DNA from: Oryzomicrobium terrae
GTDB lineage: Bacteria; Pseudomonadota; Gammaproteobacteria; Burkholderiales; Rhodocyclaceae
Reading direction: 5' to 3'
Assembly: GCF_008274805.1 (NCBI RefSeq)
Contig: NZ_CP022579.1
Coordinates: 1,240,001 to 1,304,000, forward strand
DNA: 64,000 nt
Numbering within the stretch: the first letter of the stretch is position 1; each line of letters opens with the position of its first letter. The translations under genes and the position numbers were made by a program. Of this stretch, positions 61,307 through 64,000 are shown piece after piece. The notes under the pieces are model-generated. The model ran no database searches and was not told where the DNA came from. It was given only the letters and a program-made list of their open reading frames with translations.

Positions 61307-61365
61307 GGGCTGTCGGGCGGCGCGTGCCTCCCGGGACGCGGCGGTTGGCCGGGTCCGGGCCAAAG

Positions 61366-61391
61366 AAAATCCCGCCGCAGCGGGATTTTTT
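61366..61391. terminator. Bidirectional terminator between convergent genes
   Basis: AAATCCCGC (61367-61375) pairs with GCGGGATTT (61380-61388), followed by TTT. It serves the HPP gene and the Gly-rich membrane protein gene. Confidence 0.85.
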
Positions 61392-61425
61392 ACTTCCGTC
61401 GTTGCTGGATTCCAGGAAGCCGGAA

Positions 61426-62100
61426 TCATGGATGGTGGCTTGTGCCGTAGGGGTTGCCACCCACATCCACGCCGCCGGCCATGGGCAGCCCCGAGGCCGG
61501 ATTGACCCCGGGGGCGCCATAGGCGTTGCCCATGGCATCGACGCCGCCCACGCCGCCCTGCATCGGCAGGCCCGTGGTGGGGTTGATGGCGGGAGCGTCG
61601 AGATAGCTCGGGTTGTGGCCGCTGGTGATGACCACCGTGCGCCGCGAGCGCCCCCGGATCAGGTCGATGAAGAACCAGAGGATGCCGATGGTGAAGCCGG
61701 CCAGGGCGCCCAGGACGGCCCAGGCGGAAAATTCGTTGTCGAACACGTAGCCGGCGATGCCGCCGGCCAGCCCGGCACCGAGGCTCAGCGCCAGGGTGTA
61801 TTGCAGCGAGACAAAGACGAGGATCACCCCGGTAATGCCAGCCGCCCACAGGCCGACCGTCTTGGCGCGGGCCCAGACACCGCTGGATTCCGCCTCGGCG
61901 GCCTTGGTGCTGTCCTGGGCTGGAGCGTTCTTCTTGGTGTCCCGGGCGACGTTCTTTTTCGCCCCCTCCTTGGGCTTGGCCGCTTTCTTGGCCTCCGTGG
62001 CGGCCGGGGGCGCGGAAGACTCGCTGTCGGCGGCGGCGAGGCCGCTACTGGTCAGAAAAGCGATGAGCAGAAGGCCGGTGATCTTTTGGCAGAACGTCAT
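61426..62100 (-). CDS. Gly-rich exported/membrane protein with internal repeat
   Basis: A 224-residue protein with a signal peptide (LLLIAFLTSSGLAAA), an Ala/Lys-rich linker and three hydrophobic helices (about 80-150) with GAGLAGGIAGYVFDNEFSAW. The C-terminal tail repeats NPTTGLPMQGGVGGVDAMGN and NPASGLPMAGGVDVGGNPYG, a two-unit NPxxGLPMxGGV pattern. I do not recognise a function. Small Gly/Pro/Met-rich repeats of this kind occur in surface and glue-like proteins. Confidence 0.75.
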   Translation of the reverse strand: MTFCQKITGLLLIAFLTSSGLAAADSESSAPPAATEAKKAAKPKEGAKKNVARDTKKNAPAQDSTKAAEAESSGVWARAKTVGLWAAGITGVILVFVSLQYTLALSLGAGLAGGIAGYVFDNEFSAWAVLGALAGFTIGILWFFIDLIRGRSRRTVVITSGHNPSYLDAPAINPTTGLPMQGGVGGVDAMGNAYGAPGVNPASGLPMAGGVDVGGNPYGTSHHP

Positions 62101-62249
62101 GGGGTAGGAACGGGCGTGACGATGGCAAGGGGCCGGATTGTAGCGTGCCGCGCTGCGGCGTTGCCCCGGGCCGGAGGGTCGTAAACGGCGCCGCCCCGGC
62201 CCGGCATCCGCGCGGGAGCCTGGTCGGGGCGGACGTGTCGGGATGGGAC

Positions 62250-63251
62250 TCAGCGCAGCGGGCCGAATTCCACCGGGACCCAGCTGTAGCGCTTGCCGTC
62301 CTGGCGAACGTGGCCGATGCCGGGGAAGGGCAGGTGCATGCCGGCCACCAGCAGCTTTTCCTTGGCGGCATAGGCGAAGATCTTCTGCCGGGTGCGCACG
62401 GCCTGGGTCTTGTCGCTATCGAACTCGATGGCCACCGCCGGGCGGGCGAACTGCACCGCGGCGTTGTGCACCAGGTCGCCCCAGATCAGCAACTTCTCGC
62501 CGTTGGAGGTGAACAGGTAGCCGCCGTGACCGGGGGTGTGGCCCCGGGCGGCCACGGCGCGCACGCCGGGCAGCAGCTCGGTTTCGCCGCTAAAGGGCTT
62601 CCATTTGCCGGCAGCCTGGTAGGGGGCGGCGGCGTCCCGGGCCATCTTGAAGAAGCCCTTGAAGTCCTCCGGCGCCTTGTCGGCGTTGCCCTGGCTCAGC
62701 CAGAAATCGCTTTCTTCCTGGGCGACGCGTACCTCGGCGTTGGGGAACACGGCCTTGCCGTCGGGGCCGACCAGGCCATTGGCGTGGTCGCCGTGCAGGT
62801 GGGTGAGCAGCACCACGTCCACCTGGGCCGGGGTGTAGCCGGCGGCCCGCAGGTTATCGACGATGTAGCCCAAGGTCGGGCCGAACAGTTTGGCGGCGCC
62901 GGCATCCACCAGCACCAGCTTGCTGCCGGTGTTGACCAGGTAGGCGTTGACCGCGGTCTGCATCTTCGGCGCAGAGAGGAATTCCCGGGCGAGCAGGCGC
63001 TGGATTTCGGTCTGGCTGGTGTTCTTGAGTAGGGCCGGGTCCAGGTCGATGAAGCCGTCGTAGAGGGCGGTGACTTCGAAGGCGCCGTGCTGGTAGCGGT
63101 AGTAGCCGGGCACCTGGGTCTTGACCTGGGGTGCCTCGGCATGGGCCGGGGTGGCCAGGGGCGCAGCAAGGGCGGCGGCGGTCAGGCACAGGGCGGCGGC
63201 GCGCAGCAGGCGCTGGGCACGGTGGAAGAACAGTGGCTGGCGTGGGGTCAT
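62250..63251 (-). CDS. Exported metallo-beta-lactamase-fold hydrolase
   Basis: A 333-residue protein with a signal peptide (AAALCLTAAALAAPLATPAH, mature near residue 39) and the di-zinc MBL motif H151-L-H153-G-D155-H156. The later ligands are in GHTPGHGG, GDLVHN and GMHLPFPGIGH. The overall form follows the AHL-lactonase/quorum-quenching type of exported MBL proteins, but substrates vary. ATG 63251 follows GAGGACATTTC. It lies alone. Confidence 0.88.
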   Translation of the reverse strand: MTPRQPLFFHRAQRLLRAAALCLTAAALAAPLATPAHAEAPQVKTQVPGYYRYQHGAFEVTALYDGFIDLDPALLKNTSQTEIQRLLAREFLSAPKMQTAVNAYLVNTGSKLVLVDAGAAKLFGPTLGYIVDNLRAAGYTPAQVDVVLLTHLHGDHANGLVGPDGKAVFPNAEVRVAQEESDFWLSQGNADKAPEDFKGFFKMARDAAAPYQAAGKWKPFSGETELLPGVRAVAARGHTPGHGGYLFTSNGEKLLIWGDLVHNAAVQFARPAVAIEFDSDKTQAVRTRQKIFAYAAKEKLLVAGMHLPFPGIGHVRQDGKRYSWVPVEFGPLR

Positions 63252-63378
63252 GAAATGTCCTCGCAGGAACGACGTTGCAACAAAACAGCCGCTTGTGGCG
63301 GCGGTGCGACCGAATAGTTTGGCACATCCCACCGGGATTGCGGACGCCATGATGATCGGATGGCCGGAAAGCCACGAC

Positions 63379-63436
63379 TGGCGCGGCGTTTCAAGGCATG
63401 TGCCCGGAGAGCCTTTATTGGCGCTGGGTTTGGCAG
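63379..63436. repeat. Intergenic hairpin repeat, copy D
   Basis: GCGCGGCGTTTCAAGGCATG, TGCCCGGAGAGCC and TTTATTGGCGCTGGGTTTGG share the TTTATTGGCGC, GGCATG/CCCGGAGA and GCGxGGGTTTGG blocks with copies B and C. The stem is less complete than in B. Confidence 0.5.
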
Positions 63437-63539
63437 GGTGGCGGACGGAGTCACGCTGCCGGCACACGGGGGCGTGCAAAGAGAATGGGCCGATCCGGGC
63501 CGGGGGCGGTCGTAACCCGGGGCGGCCCGTCCGTCGCGT

Positions 63540-64000
63540 CTACAGGGGCAGCTTCATCCCGACCAGCTTCCAGCTGGCGAAGCCTTGCCGGGCCAGGATC
63601 AGGGTGGTGCGACGGGTGGGATCGTAGCGGTCCGTGGCGGTCATCTCGAAGTGATTCCAGCCGGCATAGCCGGTGCTGATCGTGGTTTTCTGCTCATCCG
63701 AGGGGGTGGCCGGAGAAGGCGGCGGCACATCGGTGGGCATCGTTGGTTTGCCCTGGGACGTGGTGGGGATGACCGCATCCCCCCTGACCAGGGTCGCCAG
63801 CCCTTCGGGGGTGACGAACGTGTCGATGGTCGCATTGATCATGGTGTTGGCCACCATGGCACCGAAGGTCCCGGCCATCGGATTGTGGGCGGATTCCCGG
63901 GCCATCATTTCCATGGCTTTCGGGCGCAGCGCGTCTTTCAGGTTTTCGCGCAGGGCCGGGTAGTCGACGTAGGCGGACAGGGCCTGGCTGTCCTTGGCCT
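63540..64000 (-). CDS. DUF2939-family protein, N-terminus cut by window edge
   Basis: The C-terminal about 153 residues are visible. They begin AKDSQALSAYVDYPALRENL and have KDALRPKAMEMMARE and DTFVTPEGLATLVRGD, the DUF2939 pattern, then a Pro-rich linker and a final GWNHFEMTATDRYDPTRRTT segment. The family is usually membrane-anchored and uncharacterised. The start lies beyond the right edge. Confidence 0.85.
   Translation of the reverse strand, partial: AKDSQALSAYVDYPALRENLKDALRPKAMEMMARESAHNPMAGTFGAMVANTMINATIDTFVTPEGLATLVRGDAVIPTTSQGKPTMPTDVPPPSPATPSDEQKTTISTGYAGWNHFEMTATDRYDPTRRTTLILARQGFASWKLVGMKLPL

Overview
The window looks like a chromosomal piece of a high-GC (roughly two-thirds G+C) Gram-negative, most likely a betaproteobacterium of the Rhodocyclales/Azospira type. 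This is inferred from the gene set: CysB-type sulfur control, an ssuEADCB sulfonate operon, several membrane-attached or exported c-type cytochromes, a cytochrome-porin, a beta-ketoadipate pathway and a second-type infA. No rRNA, intact tRNA, transposase, prophage or CRISPR array was found. Both ends cut genes: an RND membrane-fusion protein on the left and a DUF2939 protein on the right.

Layout. 0-4.5 kb: RND adaptor, an RNA polymerase alpha-CTD-like orphan, a CysB-type regulator followed by an ArsR-type regulator with the cysteine layout of persulfide sensors, an HbpS/GlcG-like protein and a CBS protein. 4.7-9.1 kb: a three-gene operon with an exported TPR-CHAT (caspase-fold) protein, a small exported Ig-like protein and a zinc-ribbon membrane protein. 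9.3-15.5 kb: a complete sulfonate operon (mop, ssuE, ssuA, ssuD, ssuA, ssuC, ssuB-Mop). 15.7-18.3 kb: a DUF1232 protein, then a soluble chemoreceptor-like protein next to an ODP-type (di-iron oxygen-sensor-like) protein. 18.4-19.5 kb: a gene-free block with three copies of a structured repeat. 19.5-32.2 kb: a PaaK-type CoA ligase, Kef-type antiporter, IF-1, tRNA-like remnant, luciferase-like oxidoreductase, MgtA P-type ATPase, small cytochrome c, BON lipoprotein, a thioredoxin/ferredoxin pair and a hydrolase. 32.4-36.7 kb: a second SsuABC/TauABC-like transporter ending in a thioredoxin-SCO1 fusion. 36.7-43.9 kb: OmpA-like lipoprotein, CoA-binding protein, MetY, hydrolase/DUF2917 pair, two tandem LysR genes and a Gly/Ser/Asp-rich protein. 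43.9-47.2 kb: an AT-richer stretch, a diheme cytochrome c and a Cyc2-like cytochrome-porin. 47.2-51.3 kb: thioesterase, an ECF sigma operon with a ferritin-like protein and cytochrome c, IlvE and DoxX. 51.4-58.3 kb: the lower beta-ketoadipate pathway (pcaIJF, catC, yciI, pcaD) with a short-chain fatty acid transporter and a PcaR-type regulator. 58.3-64 kb: ABM, AraC and TetR proteins, an HPP membrane protein, a Gly-rich membrane protein, an exported metallo-beta-lactamase-fold protein and the DUF2939 fragment.

How it fits together. Sulfur assimilation is the strongest theme. The CysB-type gene, the ssu operon and the second transporter share a GTTCATAAC-like element upstream, and MetY can fix sulfide into homocysteine. 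Aromatic breakdown is the second theme, with pcaIJF facing pcaR across a palindrome-rich interval. Redox and electron transfer is the third (Cyc2-like porin, four c-type cytochromes, ODP pair, SCO fusion). The least described candidates are the exported CHAT operon, the chemoreceptor-like/ODP pair, the cytochrome-porin locus, and two families of intergenic structured repeats, one of which shows compensatory base changes in its stem.
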